Positions 25,412-35,052 are shown, counted from the first letter of the stretch. The stretch is DNA of 64,000 nt from Caballeronia sp031450805 (GCF_031450805.1 NZ_JARTVY010000003.1:248001-312000), one strand, 5' to 3'. Made by a program: numbers and translations. Notes: generated by a model from the sequence alone, not told the origin.

Positions 25412-28400
25412 TCACACGAGAGTCATCAGGTTTGCGTTTCCACCGGCGGCGGTGGTGTTGACACTGACTGTCCGCTCAACGAGAAGCTGGTCGACGGCAT
25501 ACTCAAATCCATCCACGCCTTCTCGACGCGGACGAGCTTGCACGGTCGCGATGGGACCCTGGCGTTGGGACAACATCTTCGTCAAAGACAGCAGGCCTGC
25601 TTCGTCCCCATCATACAGGGCTGCATCCGGCTGAGACGACGCTACGTCAATCAACGCAACGTGCTGTCGAAGTCCCTGCGGCAGCTCCTGATAGACCTGT
25701 TCCGCAACAGATCCGGCGAGTTCAACGGAATTGCCTGTTGCCAGCGCGGCGAGCAACTGCGCGTGCGCGCCTTCGGTCGAGTTTGCGACGCAGAGTACGG
25801 TCCCGCGCGGCGCCAGCGAATAGGTGTTTCGCTCACCGGTGGGTCCAGGCAACGCGGCGGTCACGCCGAAGACAGGTTGCTGGATGTACCGCGTGCAACG
25901 CGAAGCTGACTGTTCGTCACCCACGCTTTGGAAGTGTCGACGCAACTGCTCAAGAACATTGTTCGGATGCGCGGCAGAGGCAGCCACCGCCGTAGGCGTA
26001 AAAGTCAACGATTCGGGCAGACTTGAAGGACGCTTGCCCAAAAGGCGGCGCAGATACAACGCTCCACCAGCTTTAGGTCCAGTGCCAGACAGACCTTCGC
26101 CTCCAAACGGTTGCACGCCCACTACTGCGCCAACGATGTTGCGGTTCACGTACACATTTCCGACATGAGCCTGCTCGAGGACAAGTCCGATAGTCTCGTC
26201 GATTCGAGTGTGTACGCCCAGCGTCAATCCGTAGCCCGCATCTTTGATTTCACTCATCAACTTTTGCAGCTCGGTGCGCTTGTAGCGCAGCACGTGCAGC
26301 ACGGGGCCGAAGACCTCGCGCTTGAGCTCGCGCAGAGAAGCGATTTCAATGAGCGTCGGCGGAACGAACGTGCCGTTACTGCAGCTCTCGGGAAGCGACA
26401 GCTGTGTCACGCGGTGGCCCGAGGCACGCATCGAGGCAATATGCGCCTCCAGGCCTTGTCGTGCCTCCGCGTCAATCACTGGCCCTACGTCGACCGAAAG
26501 TCTGTCCGGGTTCCCGACGACGAGCTCATGCATCGCGCCCAGCAGCATTTCGAGCGTGCGGTCGGCGACTTCTTCCTGGATGCACAGCACGCGCAGAGCC
26601 GAGCAACGCTGCCCGGCCGAATCAAAGGCCGACTGAAGCACGTCGACCACGACTTGCTCAGCAAGTGCCGAGGAATCCACAATCATTGCATTCTGACCGC
26701 CGGTTTCTGCAATCAGCGGGATGGGACGACCTTCCGCGTCAAGGCGTGCTGCCAGCGTTTTGTTGATGATGTGCGCGACCTCAGTGGACCCTGTGAACAT
26801 GACCGCGCGTACACGTGAATCAGAAACGAGCTTGGCCCCAACCTTCCCGCCGTCGCCAGGAAGCAGCTGAACAACGCCTGCTGGCACGCCGGACTCGCGG
26901 AGGATGCGGACAGCTTGCGCCGCGATTAGCGGGGTTTGTTCTGCCGGTTTCGCGATGACCGTGTTGCCAGCGGCCAGTGCCGCGACTACCTGGCCCATGA
27001 AAATCGCCAACGGAAAGTTCCAAGGGCTGATACAGACAACCGGGCCGAGCGGCTCGTGAGCCTGCCCGGCGAACTCCCCAATTCGGGCGGCGTAGTAACG
27101 CAGGAAGTCGACGGCTTCGCGGATTTCGGAGATTGCGTTGGGAAGCGACTTCCCAGCCTCGCGGACGACCAATCCCATCAGGGTCGGCATTTCCGCCTCA
27201 AGCTGGTCCGCAGCTCGATTCAGACACTTTGCACGGTGCGCGACGCTCGTTTCGGCCCATCCGCGATAGACGCTAGTCGCATTCGAAAGGGCAAGTTCCA
27301 CGTCGTCGGGTGTCGCATCAGCAACCGTACCGACGATGTCTTGGTGTTCTGCGGGATTAAGAACCCGTGCTCCGGTGGGCGGCACAGCCGCTTCCGTCGC
27401 AAGCATTGGTGCGGCCGTCCATGTTCTCAGTACGCTCGAGTTCAGCGCTTTCCCGAGTTCCTGCAACGCGCGCTCATTCGAGAGGTCAATGCCTTGCGAG
27501 TTCGGACGCTCCGCTCCATAGAGTTCTCGCGGCAACGGGATTTTTGCGTGCGGAGCGCCGAGTGGGGACAACTGCTCCGCTTCGCGAATTGGGTCAGCAA
27601 TCAAATCCGCGACGGCGACACTGTTGTCAGCGATGCGATTCACAAACGAAGTGTTGGCACCGTTTTCAAGCAGTCGTCTCACCAAGTACGCGAGGAGGGT
27701 TTCGTGCGTACCGACCGGCGCGTAGATGCGGCATGGTCTGTTCAGCTGGCCGCGACCAACGACCTCTTGATAGAGAGGCTCGCCCATTCCGTGGAGGCAC
27801 TGGAACTCGTATTGTCCAGGGTAATAATTTGGACCGGCGAGGTTGTAGATTGCCGCAAGCGTATAGGCGTTGTGGGTAGCGAACTGCGGATAAACCGCGT
27901 CTGCCGCAGCAAGCAGCTTCTTTGCGCAGGCGAGATACGAGATGTCCGTATAGATTTTCCGCGTATAGACGGGGTAACCGTCGAGGCCGTCTAGCTGCGC
28001 GCGCTTGATTTCCGTATCCCAGTACGCCCCTTTGACCAGGCGGACCATGATTCGATGGCCACTTCGACGCGCCAAGTCGAGGACGAAATCGATGACAAAC
28101 GGACAGCGCTTTTGATACGCCTGAATGACGAAACCGATGCCGTTCCACCCTTGCAGGTCCTTGTCGAGACAAAGCGCCTCGAGAAGGTCGAGGGAGATCT
28201 CGAGCCGGTCCACTTCCTCCGCGTCGATGTTCAACCCGATGTCGTAGCGTCGTGCGAGTAGTGCCAACGAGCGAACACGAGGCAACAACTCTTCCACCAT
28301 TCTGCGGTGCTGACTACGCGAATACCGTGGGTGCAAGGCCGAGAGCTTGATAGAAATGCCCGGACCCTCATAGATGCCGCGTCCGTCCGACGCTTTCCCG

Positions 28401-29149
28401 ATGGCGTGAATCGCACTCTCGTACGACTCGTAATAACGTTTCGCGTCTTCGGCGGTCGTCGCAGCTTCCCCGAGCATGTCGTAGGAGTAGCGGAAGCCCA
28501 GAGCTTCCAACTTCCGACTATTTGCGAGGGCTTTCTCTATTGTTTCACCAGTGACGAACTGTTCGCCCATCAGGCGCATAGCCATGTCTACGCCCTTGCG
28601 AATCAATGGCTCGCCGCCGCGACCAATGATTCGAGTCAGCGATGACGCGAGCGTCGCCTCACTGTTCGTCCCAACGAGTTTGCCGGTGATGAGCAAGCCC
28701 CAAGTGGCCGCGTTCACGAAAATCGAGGGCGCTTGCCCGAGGTGAGAGCGCCAATTGCCGCGACTAATCTTGTCTCGTATCAGTGCATCACGCGTGGCCC
28801 TATCGGGAATGCGAAGGAGCGCCTCGGCAAGGCACATCAGCGCGACACCTTCCTGGCTTGACAGGGAGAATTCCTGAATGAGCCCTTCCACACCGGAGCC
28901 CGTGTTCTTCCGGCGCAGCGCTTCGACAAGTTTTGCTGCCAATTGCTCCGTCGCCATCGCGACAGGCGAACTGAGCCGGGCTTGCTCAATGACTCGGGGT
29001 ACACACTCGGTCTCAGGTTCTCGATAGGCGGCAGTAATCAGCTCACGCAAGCGTGACTGCGGAATCAATTCTGCGCTGAACTGACTGAACGGGCCTTTCA
29101 CTGATTGTCGGGGAGGCGACTGTTGCGAGGTTGCGGCGGGAGTTGACAT
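25412..29149 (-). CDS. putA: Bifunctional proline dehydrogenase / P5C dehydrogenase PutA
   Basis: A 1245-residue PutA. The proline dehydrogenase barrel lies at about 160-480 (GISIKLSALHPRYSRSQ, FVIDFVLDLARRSGHRIMVRLVKGAYWD, YPQFATHNAYT). The aldehyde dehydrogenase half, at about 520-1010, has SPWNFPLAIFMGQ, ETGGQNAMIVDSSA with the general base Glu, and the catalytic Cys in SAGQRCSALRVL. A C-terminal segment of about 200 residues follows. The N-terminus lacks the ribbon-helix-helix DNA-binding domain of E. coli PutA (about 1320 residues), so autogenous repression is not expected. It oxidises proline to glutamate with FAD and NAD+ at the inner membrane face. It is the terminal step for the 3-hydroxyproline route encoded around it. 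Confidence 0.97.
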   Translation of the reverse strand: MSTPAATSQQSPPRQSVKGPFSQFSAELIPQSRLRELITAAYREPETECVPRVIEQARLSSPVAMATEQLAAKLVEALRRKNTGSGVEGLIQEFSLSSQEGVALMCLAEALLRIPDRATRDALIRDKISRGNWRSHLGQAPSIFVNAATWGLLITGKLVGTNSEATLASSLTRIIGRGGEPLIRKGVDMAMRLMGEQFVTGETIEKALANSRKLEALGFRYSYDMLGEAATTAEDAKRYYESYESAIHAIGKASDGRGIYEGPGISIKLSALHPRYSRSQHRRMVEELLPRVRSLALLARRYDIGLNIDAEEVDRLEISLDLLEALCLDKDLQGWNGIGFVIQAYQKRCPFVIDFVLDLARRSGHRIMVRLVKGAYWDTEIKRAQLDGLDGYPVYTRKIYTDISYLACAKKLLAAADAVYPQFATHNAYTLAAIYNLAGPNYYPGQYEFQCLHGMGEPLYQEVVGRGQLNRPCRIYAPVGTHETLLAYLVRRLLENGANTSFVNRIADNSVAVADLIADPIREAEQLSPLGAPHAKIPLPRELYGAERPNSQGIDLSNERALQELGKALNSSVLRTWTAAPMLATEAAVPPTGARVLNPAEHQDIVGTVADATPDDVELALSNATSVYRGWAETSVAHRAKCLNRAADQLEAEMPTLMGLVVREAGKSLPNAISEIREAVDFLRYYAARIGEFAGQAHEPLGPVVCISPWNFPLAIFMGQVVAALAAGNTVIAKPAEQTPLIAAQAVRILRESGVPAGVVQLLPGDGGKVGAKLVSDSRVRAVMFTGSTEVAHIINKTLAARLDAEGRPIPLIAETGGQNAMIVDSSALAEQVVVDVLQSAFDSAGQRCSALRVLCIQEEVADRTLEMLLGAMHELVVGNPDRLSVDVGPVIDAEARQGLEAHIASMRASGHRVTQLSLPESCSNGTFVPPTLIEIASLRELKREVFGPVLHVLRYKRTELQKLMSEIKDAGYGLTLGVHTRIDETIGLVLEQAHVGNVYVNRNIVGAVVGVQPFGGEGLSGTGPKAGGALYLRRLLGKRPSSLPESLTFTPTAVAASAAHPNNVLEQLRRHFQSVGDEQSASRCTRYIQQPVFGVTAALPGPTGERNTYSLAPRGTVLCVANSTEGAHAQLLAALATGNSVELAGSVAEQVYQELPQGLRQHVALIDVASSQPDAALYDGDEAGLLSLTKMLSQRQGPIATVQARPRREGVDGFEYAVDQLLVERTVSVNTTAAGGNANLMTLV

Positions 29150-29370
29150 GGCGAATCACTCTTTACAAACGAACATGGCGATGAACGGAGGTCAGCCCAT
29201 CGCCGCAAACGTGGAGACGGCTGTTACGAAGTAGTCATATGTCGTCTTCATACGACCTCTCTCTGGAGCGTCTTCTCCGCGTCGCAACTGTTGGTGTCAC
29301 GCGAGAGGACTGTAAGTGCTGCGCTGTGACCAGGCCCAGCCGTCGCAGGCGAGCCCGTCACAACTAACTA

Positions 29371-30288
29371 CTAGCGCAACGCGTTGCGGGCGACACGGCA
29401 CGCCGCCAAGTCCCACGCTGCGCAGCCAACGCTCTTAAAAAGAATAGGCTTTTTGGGCCTGAAGTCACCTGCGAGAGCTTTCGCCAGCGGCGACACCGCG
29501 TCCCAGTCGATTTTGGCTTGGATAAGGTCGCCGGCTTCGTGCTTCGCGCCGACTGGGTCGTCGACTACAACGGCGCTGCCATCAACCGTTTGTTTCGAGA
29601 TTTCAGCGGCGTCCGGTGTGAAAGCGCCAACACCGACTACGAGTCGCTCGGGGCGAGCGGATTCTGTGTAGACAGGGGTTTTACTGGTTGTCAGGGTGAT
29701 GACAACGTCTGCGCCTTCCGGAATTGCATCGTCGGGCAGCGCGACGAGATTCGGCGCCACCGAGCGGTTGCGGACGACAAAGTGGTCTGCGTCGGCCTTT
29801 GAGAGGCCTTTTACTCGCAATTGCGCCTCCGGGAATATTGCAGCCAATGCCTCCGTGTGATTCGACGCCTGCTTCCCCGTGCCGATGATGATGATTTGCT
29901 TTGGCGGCTCGCGGTGCAGAGTCTGAATGCCCAATGCCGTCACCGCAGCTGTGCGACGTCCCGTAACCGTCGGTCCGTCAAGCACAAAGAGCATCTCGCC
30001 TGTGCACGCGTCGCATGCGATAACCTGGCCGTGAATGGTAGGCAACTGGCGTGTCGCGTTGGAAGGACAGACGTTGACCAGCTTATGAATCGCGATGTCC
30101 TGCGCACTGGCAGGCATTGAGAGCATCAGGCCGCCTTCCTGGATTGGGATTGCCAGCCGCTCGGGGCTGACCACGTTCCCGTCGCTGTATTGGACGATGG
30201 TTTCGGCCAGAACGCGTACCAGCAGACGATAGTCAAGAAGCGACGCAGTCGCCGCCGCGTCAAAAGTTTGGATGCTGCGTGACGTCAT
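29371..30288 (-). CDS. delta1-pyrroline-2-carboxylate reductase (ornithine cyclodeaminase family)
   Basis: A 305-residue ornithine cyclodeaminase/mu-crystallin family protein with the Rossmann motif IIIIGTGKQASNHTEA near residue 135 and the substrate-side segment ATRQLPTIHGQVIACDACTGE. Members adjacent to 3-hydroxyproline dehydratase genes reduce delta1-pyrroline-2-carboxylate (also piperideine-2-carboxylate) to L-proline with NAD(P)H. This fits: the dehydratase makes the substrate and PutA consumes the product. The start at 30288 has GAGG upstream. A gap of 221 bp to putA means they may or may not share a transcript. Ornithine cyclodeaminase itself is the less likely alternative. Confidence 0.85.
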   Translation of the reverse strand: MTSRSIQTFDAAATASLLDYRLLVRVLAETIVQYSDGNVVSPERLAIPIQEGGLMLSMPASAQDIAIHKLVNVCPSNATRQLPTIHGQVIACDACTGEMLFVLDGPTVTGRRTAAVTALGIQTLHREPPKQIIIIGTGKQASNHTEALAAIFPEAQLRVKGLSKADADHFVVRNRSVAPNLVALPDDAIPEGADVVITLTTSKTPVYTESARPERLVVGVGAFTPDAAEISKQTVDGSAVVVDDPVGAKHEAGDLIQAKIDWDAVSPLAKALAGDFRPKKPILFKSVGCAAWDLAACRVARNALR

Positions 30289-30623
30289 TTGGAAAACCTC
30301 GAATTGCGGTTTTTGGGCCGAAGGGAATCGGTCTTGGGACGATGGCGGGAATCTGGCTCCGATTTGTCCAATTTAGCAGAGCCAGACTGTGGCTCAAATC
30401 TATACCACGTTGGACCGGTTTGCAAGCCAATAGTGCGGCTGTTGGGCCATGCGTGGACAGATGTAAGACCAAACTGCCGGTACGCGGGCCACTAGGGCGA
30501 AACTCGGCGCACGTCGCGCGTCGCTTGAAAGTAACCCCTCTGATGGGTTGCAAAACAGATGAGTGTGATTGTTGGGCGGAGTGGTATATTGGGGAACCAC
30601 ATGATCGCATTAGAGAGCACACG
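30289..30623. other. Divergent regulatory region between the reductase and gntR
   Basis: This 335-bp region must hold promoters for both divergent genes. It contains TTTGTCCAATTT near 30363-30374 and a TTGGACC near 30411, both resembling the TTTGGTCCAAA palindrome at 20567, and an inverted repeat near the gntR start listed separately. An open frame runs through it into gntR, but the internal start at 30624 is preferred. Confidence 0.4.
30581..30600. promoter_or_regulatory. Candidate autoregulatory operator before gntR
   Basis: GTGGTATATTGGGGAACCAC carries 5-bp inverted arms (GTGGT/ACCAC) 23 bp before the gntR start codon, an expected place for autorepression. Confidence 0.4.
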
Positions 30624-31367
30624 ATGGCGTCCGCGCGCTTCGAACTAGAGGGCAACTTTCGACCTCTGCAGATTTACGAACAGGTGTCGGAGAAGATTCG
30701 GGCTGAAATCCGGAGCGGCAGATTCCTGCCTGACGCTCGGCTCCCGTCGGAACGTGAGCTCGCGACCCTGTTCTGCGTCGGGCGCCCGGCGGTGCGCGAA
30801 GCCATTGGCGCATTGCAGAACGAGGGTCTTGTCGTCACCAAGCGCAACTCGGGAACTTACGTCGCTCCGGCAGCGAACCAAATCCTTGCAACAGCACCGG
30901 GCAAAGACCCAGTGACCGGCGAGTCGCCGTCGGACTTCAGTCCGTCGGCGACTCTCGACGTCCGGCTGATTCTTGAGCCGGCAATTGCACGACGCGCGGC
31001 AGTACACAAGAAACGCGACCGACTTGCCGAGCACTATCTTGAGCAGATGGAGACGTTGACCGACGTCGCGACGCCTGAGGAGCGAGCGTTGTGGAACAAC
31101 AGCGACAGGCTTTTCCATCGGCAACTCGCCGTGATGACCGGCGACGTGTTACTCGCGAAGCTTGCCGAAGAAATTGCCTCAACCATGGACCAGTCCCTGT
31201 GGAAGAGGCTGAAGGATGACGGGATTTACGACCCGTCACGCATCCGACTATACGTCGCAGAACATCGGCTAATCTACGAAGCCATAATCTGCGGAGACGG
31301 CGATGCCGCCGCCTTCTATGTTGAGCAGCACATCCATCGGGTTCAGCGGGATATCACGCCGCAGTAG
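30624..31367 (+). CDS. GntR-family (FadR subfamily) transcriptional regulator
   Basis: A 247-residue regulator. The N-terminal winged helix shows RLPSERELATLFCVGRPAVREAIGALQNEGLV at about residues 35-70. The C-terminal all-helical FCD ligand domain includes VRLILEPAIARRAA and FHRQLAVMTGD, with a conserved His near EHRLIYEAI that may bind metal. The start at 30624 (MASARFEL) is preferred over upstream codons because the winged-helix domain then begins at the usual place. It sits in the middle of the proline/hydroxyproline island and is the natural candidate regulator, probably relieved by a hydroxyproline-derived intermediate. Confidence 0.9.
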   Translation: MASARFELEGNFRPLQIYEQVSEKIRAEIRSGRFLPDARLPSERELATLFCVGRPAVREAIGALQNEGLVVTKRNSGTYVAPAANQILATAPGKDPVTGESPSDFSPSATLDVRLILEPAIARRAAVHKKRDRLAEHYLEQMETLTDVATPEERALWNNSDRLFHRQLAVMTGDVLLAKLAEEIASTMDQSLWKRLKDDGIYDPSRIRLYVAEHRLIYEAIICGDGDAAAFYVEQHIHRVQRDITPQ

Positions 31368-31394
31368 TTGATACGCATCGGAGCAGATGAGTAA

Positions 31395-31413
31395 GGGCGG
31401 CACACAGCCGCCC
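31395..31413. terminator. Hairpin between convergent genes
   Basis: GGGCGGC, loop ACACA, GCCGCCC, between the convergent gntR and amidohydrolase genes. No T-tract follows on either side, so terminator function is uncertain. Confidence 0.35.
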
Positions 31414-31441
31414 AAACTACAACGGCTTGGGCAAAAGTGCC

Positions 31442-32701
31442 TCAGCTTCCAGCCGGTTCCAGCAGTCGACCTGCTTCCTTCATTACGACACCGCCCTTGA
31501 TGACAACAGGGATGTGCTCGCCTTGACCTAATAGGAGGGAGATGTCCTCCACCGGATCGCCATCAACGACCACAAGGTCCGCCACTGCGCCGACTGCGAC
31601 GGTCCCGCGCACACCTGTTTCCCGCGTGATTTCGGCGGCAACGCACGTCGCGGAGCGAATGGCCTCGATGTTGCCGACTACTTCAGCCCGCACTCCAAAC
31701 TCGTCCGACTGGAATGGGTGTAACTCACCCAGCATGTCAGAGCCGAAGCCGACTCGCACACCCATGCGCTGCATCAGCGCTAATGCCTTCCGGCCCACCG
31801 AACGGGCGCCGTCAATTTTTTCGAGTGACTCGATTGGGAAGCCGAGTCCCGCGCCTTTCTCGGACAGTCGGTCGAGAGTGGCGAGGGTAGGAACACAAGC
31901 GACATCGCGCTCAACCAACAGGCGGGCGGTTTCCTCATCGATCAAATTGCCGTGCTCGATGCATTTGACGCCACACTCGACAGCGCGTCGAACGGCGCGC
32001 GCAGTGTAGGCGTGCGCCATTACATAAGTGCCGGCGGCTTCCGCCTCTTGTACGGCTGCGCGAAGTTCCTCCTCTGAGTATTGCGTGTTCGTGATGGGGT
32101 CGTTCGGTGAAGCAACACCACCTGAAGCCATCACCTTGATTTGAGTTGCTCCTTTGAGCAACTCTTCACGAACCGCAAGTCGCATGGCGTCTACCCCGTC
32201 GACCACTCGTCCAATCGCTCCCTGACGACCCAAGCAGCCACAAGCATCATCCAGCTTGTCGTTACGCTGGCGAAAGTCTGCGTGACCTCCTGTCTGAGAC
32301 AGCGCTTTTCCGGACGAGAGGATACGCGGGGCCCACAGCGCACCGCTATTCACTGCCTCGCACATGCCGTAGTCTGCGCCACCGGCGTCTCGTACCGTCG
32401 TGAAGCCGCGATTAAGCATGCCTCGAAGCACGGGCAGAGTCTTGAGCGCCACGAGGAAGTTGGGCATTGAAGCGCTGACCCCCAAGTTGGCATTCGCAGC
32501 GGCAACGTGGACGTGGAGGTCGGTGAAACCAGGAAGTACGGTGCGACCGGGCAGCTGCATTCTACGTGCATCGCTGAAGGACGGTGGAACATCTCCTATA
32601 GCCTTTATCTTCCCGTCAGCAATACAGAGGTTCACGTTCGTCTGACGCTTTCCGGTGACTGGGTCAAAAGCGGCGACGCCTTCAAGGACTAATTTACTCA
32701 T
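31442..32701 (-). CDS. Amidohydrolase superfamily protein, prolidase-like (COG1228)
   Basis: A 419-residue metal-dependent hydrolase. The metal and catalytic residues are His-x-His in FTDLHVHVAA (near residue 64), the lysine of ATQIKVMASGGVASPNDP (carbamylated lysine position), His in VMAHAYTARAV, His in CIEHGNLID, and Asp in GFGSDMLGELHPFQ. This motif set (KVMASGG in particular) occurs in COG1228 enzymes shown to be prolidases acting on Xaa-Pro dipeptides. Given the proline genes around it, I infer that it supplies proline from peptides. The gene is preceded by GAGG and lies 12 bp after the MHS transporter, so the two form an operon. No signal peptide is present, so it is cytoplasmic. Confidence 0.8.
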   Translation of the reverse strand: MSKLVLEGVAAFDPVTGKRQTNVNLCIADGKIKAIGDVPPSFSDARRMQLPGRTVLPGFTDLHVHVAAANANLGVSASMPNFLVALKTLPVLRGMLNRGFTTVRDAGGADYGMCEAVNSGALWAPRILSSGKALSQTGGHADFRQRNDKLDDACGCLGRQGAIGRVVDGVDAMRLAVREELLKGATQIKVMASGGVASPNDPITNTQYSEEELRAAVQEAEAAGTYVMAHAYTARAVRRAVECGVKCIEHGNLIDEETARLLVERDVACVPTLATLDRLSEKGAGLGFPIESLEKIDGARSVGRKALALMQRMGVRVGFGSDMLGELHPFQSDEFGVRAEVVGNIEAIRSATCVAAEITRETGVRGTVAVGAVADLVVVDGDPVEDISLLLGQGEHIPVVIKGGVVMKEAGRLLEPAGS

Positions 32702-32713
32702 ATGATTTTTTCC

Positions 32714-34009
32714 TCACGACTGGTATGGCTTCATCAACCGCGTTCCCAACAAACTTAGGACAGCGGCGAAAATGATGTAGTAAGAAGCGGACTCAGCATC
32801 GCCGGTGGCTTGAGCTAGCCAAGTAATGATGAAGGATGCAAATCCGCCGAAGATTGTAACGGCGCCGTTATACGCAAGAGATAGCCCCGTCGTGCGCACT
32901 CGGCTCGGGAACATCTCAGTGAAGAGTGCCAAGATAGGGCCGGTGTACGCTGCAATGAGTACGCCGAATATGACCTGAAATGTGAGCAGCGTACCGAAGG
33001 TAGGCGACGCAATGAGGTGAGAAAACAGCGGATAGCTCGCGAAGAGAATCAGAAGGGCCGCAACTGTGATCACCGGCCGCTTGCCGACGCGGTCCGAAAG
33101 CGCGCCGAACATGGGCGCCACCGCCATCAAAACTGAGCCGCTAACGATGCCGGAGATGAAACCTTCACGTTGAGGCATGTGAAGGTACTTCACAACATAC
33201 GTCGGAATATAGAACAAGATGACGTAGGTGCAAACCGTCCAGAGGACGACCATCAAAAGACTCGAGAAGACGCCCCGCGGATATTCCCGAATGACATCGC
33301 GCAATGGCGTACTCGCGTGACGCTTCTCTGAAGCGAACTCAGGCGTTTCTTCGATTCTCAGGCGGATGTAGTAGCCAACGGGCGCGACAAGCATCCCGAT
33401 AACGAACGGAATGCGCCAGCCCCATGAAGTCAGCGATTCGGGCGACATACTCGACGTGATGACCGCGCCAGTGATGCTGCCGATGACAACGGCGAAGCCG
33501 ACACTTGTTTGAATCCAGCTGGAATAGAAGGCACGACGATTCGCTGGCGCATGCTCAGTAAGGAACGCCGTCGCACCACCCATCTCGCCGCCCGCGGATA
33601 AGCCCTGTAGCATTCGCGCAATAACGATGAGACATGGGGCGGCGATACCAATGGTTTCGTACGTGGGAGCGAACGCGATGATGGCTGAACCGAGCGCCAT
33701 GACCAGCATGGCAAGCGAAAGCGCACGCTTGCGACCTACCTTGTCCGCATAGATACCAAATGCGATACCTCCAAGCGGCCGCATGACGAAGCCAACACCG
33801 AAGGTTGCCAACGCGAGCAAAAGAGAAGTTGTCTCGTTGCCAGCTGGAAAAAACAGTTTACCAATGATTGCTGCAAAGAAAGCGTAGCCGGAGAAGTCAA
33901 ACCATTCGAGGCCGCTGCCAATGACTGTTGCAAGAATCGCCTTCTTGCGAGTCACTGAGCGAGCTGTCAGTTCGCCCACGTAAAGCTGCTTCGACACGTC
34001 GGTTGCCAT
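32714..34009 (-). CDS. MFS transporter of the metabolite:H+ symporter (MHS) family
   Basis: A 431-residue inner-membrane symporter with twelve predicted membrane segments. MHS-family motifs are VIGSGLEWFDFSGYAFF near the N-terminus, GIYADKVGRKRAL in the loop between segments 2 and 3, and LQGLSAGGEMGGATAFLTEHAP. Substrates of the family include proline/betaine, dicarboxylates and alpha-ketoglutarate. The neighbouring prolidase-like gene suggests a proline-containing dipeptide, proline or a derivative. GGGGAGG precedes the ATG at 34009. A paralogue is encoded at 49012-50298. Confidence 0.93.
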   Translation of the reverse strand: MATDVSKQLYVGELTARSVTRKKAILATVIGSGLEWFDFSGYAFFAAIIGKLFFPAGNETTSLLLALATFGVGFVMRPLGGIAFGIYADKVGRKRALSLAMLVMALGSAIIAFAPTYETIGIAAPCLIVIARMLQGLSAGGEMGGATAFLTEHAPANRRAFYSSWIQTSVGFAVVIGSITGAVITSSMSPESLTSWGWRIPFVIGMLVAPVGYYIRLRIEETPEFASEKRHASTPLRDVIREYPRGVFSSLLMVVLWTVCTYVILFYIPTYVVKYLHMPQREGFISGIVSGSVLMAVAPMFGALSDRVGKRPVITVAALLILFASYPLFSHLIASPTFGTLLTFQVIFGVLIAAYTGPILALFTEMFPSRVRTTGLSLAYNGAVTIFGGFASFIITWLAQATGDAESASYYIIFAAVLSLLGTRLMKPYQS

Positions 34010-34152
34010 CTAAACCTCCCCGAATTCGTTTGGCGAAATGAGCGTTCGCGATACGTCACGCACCCAATGTAATTTTTGGCGTGCTGGTCACATAACGCTA
34101 ATTTCGCAAATGCGGTTGCGCGAAACGCAACAGCACTCCGGGGGACAAGGAG

Positions 34153-35052
34153 TCAGATCACTCCTGCCTTAGCTAACACCCACTCTTGAAAACGGCGCGC
34201 GGCCGAGCTCTGGCCACGTTCCGATGGCCAAGTCAGGAAATACGCACTGCCCAGGGTGGCCTCAGCGTCAGATGCCTGCACGAGGGTTCCATTCTCAAGA
34301 AGTAGGTCAATGACACCCTTCCACCCGAGTGCGATGCCTCTGCCTTGCGCGGCGAGCTGAACGATGACTGGATAGCTGTTAACAATGATGGTCTGGCTTA
34401 ACGATGGCCGTTCCAGCCCTGCGCGCTCGAACCAGCTGTGCCACGACATCCAGCTCCTTTCCGCATCCTCGAGCACTAGCAACGCGCGCGATAGTAGCTC
34501 GGCTGGCGTCAACCTTTTACCTTGAAGGTAGGTTGGAGAGCACACCGGGAAAACCTTCTCATCGAACAGCTTTATTGTGTGAGTGTCCGGCATGTCGGGT
34601 TTGCGGAGAAGGAAGATTCCAATGTCGTACTCGGCCGGGGACACTACGCCGAAATGGTCTCGCACGATGATGCGAAGGTCGACGTCCGGGTTCGCGTCGA
34701 TAAACGAACCGATTCTTGGAGCCAACCAGAGCGTCGAGATGCCGGCCGTGCACGAGACCGTCAGGCGAGACTTGACAACCCTTGCCATGAGGCTTGACGT
34801 GGCGCTTGTGCACAGCTCCAAGATGCGGCGAACGTCCACCGCGTACGTTTCTCCGGCGGGCGTCAGCCTCAGCGAATTGTGTTCTCTCAGGAAGAGTCGA
34901 CGACCGAGGAACGTTTCGAGCTGAGAAATCTGCCGACTGATGGCGGATGTCGAAAGATGAAGCTCCTGACCTGCTTTAGTGAAACTCAGGTAGCGTGCAC
35001 TGGCTTCGAAAGCGTGAAGACAGGGGAGTGGTGGCAAGGGGGACAGGGCCAT
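34153..35052 (-). CDS. LysR-family transcriptional regulator (GcvA-like)
   Basis: A 299-residue LysR regulator. The N-terminal helix-turn-helix (CLHAFEASARYLSFTKAGQELHLSTSAISRQISQLE) spans residues 10-45, and the effector domain runs from about 90 to the end, with CTAGISTLWLAPRIGSF and FPVCSPTYL typical of the GcvA branch. It is oriented like the downstream MHS transporter and amidohydrolase genes (143-bp gap) and probably controls them. No strong ribosome site was seen. Confidence 0.92.
   Translation of the reverse strand: MALSPLPPLPCLHAFEASARYLSFTKAGQELHLSTSAISRQISQLETFLGRRLFLREHNSLRLTPAGETYAVDVRRILELCTSATSSLMARVVKSRLTVSCTAGISTLWLAPRIGSFIDANPDVDLRIIVRDHFGVVSPAEYDIGIFLLRKPDMPDTHTIKLFDEKVFPVCSPTYLQGKRLTPAELLSRALLVLEDAERSWMSWHSWFERAGLERPSLSQTIIVNSYPVIVQLAAQGRGIALGWKGVIDLLLENGTLVQASDAEATLGSAYFLTWPSERGQSSAARRFQEWVLAKAGVI

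Noticed and set aside
26936..27994. A 352-residue open frame on the plus strand inside putA
   Set aside because: It is antisense to strongly conserved PutA coding sequence, rich in Arg/His/Val as expected from a GC-rich mirror frame, and lacks any domain or ribosome site.
25412..29149. Trifunctional PutA with autogenous repression
   Set aside because: The N-terminus lacks a ribbon-helix-helix domain and the protein is ~75 residues shorter than the trifunctional type, so only the two catalytic functions are supported.
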